From the NCBI GenBank assembly GCA_903931355.1, contig CAIZCB010000344.1:1-5786 (forward strand): 5,786 nucleotides of DNA, read 5' to 3'. The DNA is from an uncultured Pseudomonadota bacterium. GTDB lineage: Bacteria > Pseudomonadota > Gammaproteobacteria > Methylococcales > Methylomonadaceae. How positions within the stretch are numbered: the first letter of the stretch is position 1; each line of letters starts with the position of its first letter. The notes under the pieces are model-generated. The model was not told where the DNA came from and ran no database searches. It saw only the letters and a list, made by a program, of their open reading frames with translations. The position numbers and the translations under genes are program-made. Below are positions 5,716 through 5,786 of the stretch, one piece after another.

Positions 5716-5717
5716 CT

Positions 5718-5786
5718 TGTATTATCAACCCGTGTTTTTCAAAAGCTTTAATTCATGTATAAAGCCCCTCGAAACACACCTGAGCA
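5718..5786. other. Window end, no supported feature
   Basis: I see no gene or RNA. A minus-strand frame is open from the window edge to a TAA at 5750-5748, but only 12 codons are visible, too few to call the end of a gene. Confidence 0.3.

Larger units (their letters stand above)
5554..5717 (+). repeat. REP-pair (BIME/REPIN-like) element, copy 2
   Basis: It is a 164-bp near-identical direct copy of 4761-4923 (three differences). The left side is complete, including GGGCCGTAG. On the right the identity stops at CCACCCT, and the outer CTACGG of copy 1 is replaced by CTTGTA, so the GTAG complement of the right REP is missing. Such high identity means either recent transposition or duplication, or gene conversion between copies. 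The two copies bracket the 4960-5433 gene, with 793 bp between equivalent points. Confidence 0.85.

Noticed and set aside
4761..5717. CRISPR array or insertion sequence as explanation of the repeats
   Set aside because: There are only two copies, of 163-164 bp, spaced 793 bp apart, with no short regular spacers. No transposase frame is present in the elements or between them.
5748..5786. Possible 3' end of a minus-strand gene entering from the window edge
   Set aside because: Only 12 codons and a stop are visible, with no motif or terminator to support it.

Overview
The window looks like chromosomal DNA of a gammaproteobacterium. The sigma-32 and glutaminyl-tRNA synthetase products resemble their Escherichia coli counterparts over their full length, the tRNA and its promoter are of standard proteobacterial type, and GTAG-type REP palindromes are present. 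The YDG-repeat giant adhesin together with REP-like GGATAAGCG palindromes would suit an environmental gammaproteobacterium, for example a methanotroph-like Methylococcales member. That narrower placement is a guess.

Layout. Positions 1-771 (+) are the 3' end of a very large YDG-repeat surface exoprotein, probably a two-partner-secretion, FHA-like adhesin. Converging on it is a decayed minus-strand reading frame (about 900-1214) with one in-frame stop, followed by its own terminator-like hairpin (824-847). Next comes a minus-strand block: rpoH (1418-2269), a near-consensus sigma-70 promoter just after its stop, tRNA-Leu(CAA) (1283-1367) and an intrinsic terminator (1218-1252). glnS (2461-4128, +) is divergent from rpoH and ends in a terminator whose loop holds the stop codon. 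Then come a small secreted protein of unknown function (4171-4716, +) and a second small secreted protein (4960-5433, +) that lies between two nearly identical ~163-bp REP-pair elements (4761-4923 and 5554-5717).

How the parts relate. rpoH, tRNA-Leu and glnS are core genes for the heat-shock response and translation. The striking regulatory signal is a near-perfect CIRCE operator (2310-2336) overlapping the putative rpoH promoter. It suggests that the HrcA repressor controls the gene for the heat-shock sigma factor itself. The flanks look accessory: adhesin and gene remnant on the 3' side of the tRNA, and the REP-bounded AT-rich cassette at the other end. The two REPs within each element differ by a compensatory base-pair change, which argues that their hairpin fold is maintained. 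I found no CRISPR array, transposase or clear new multi-gene defence system; the CIRCE-rpoH link and the REP-flanked cassette are the two items most worth following.
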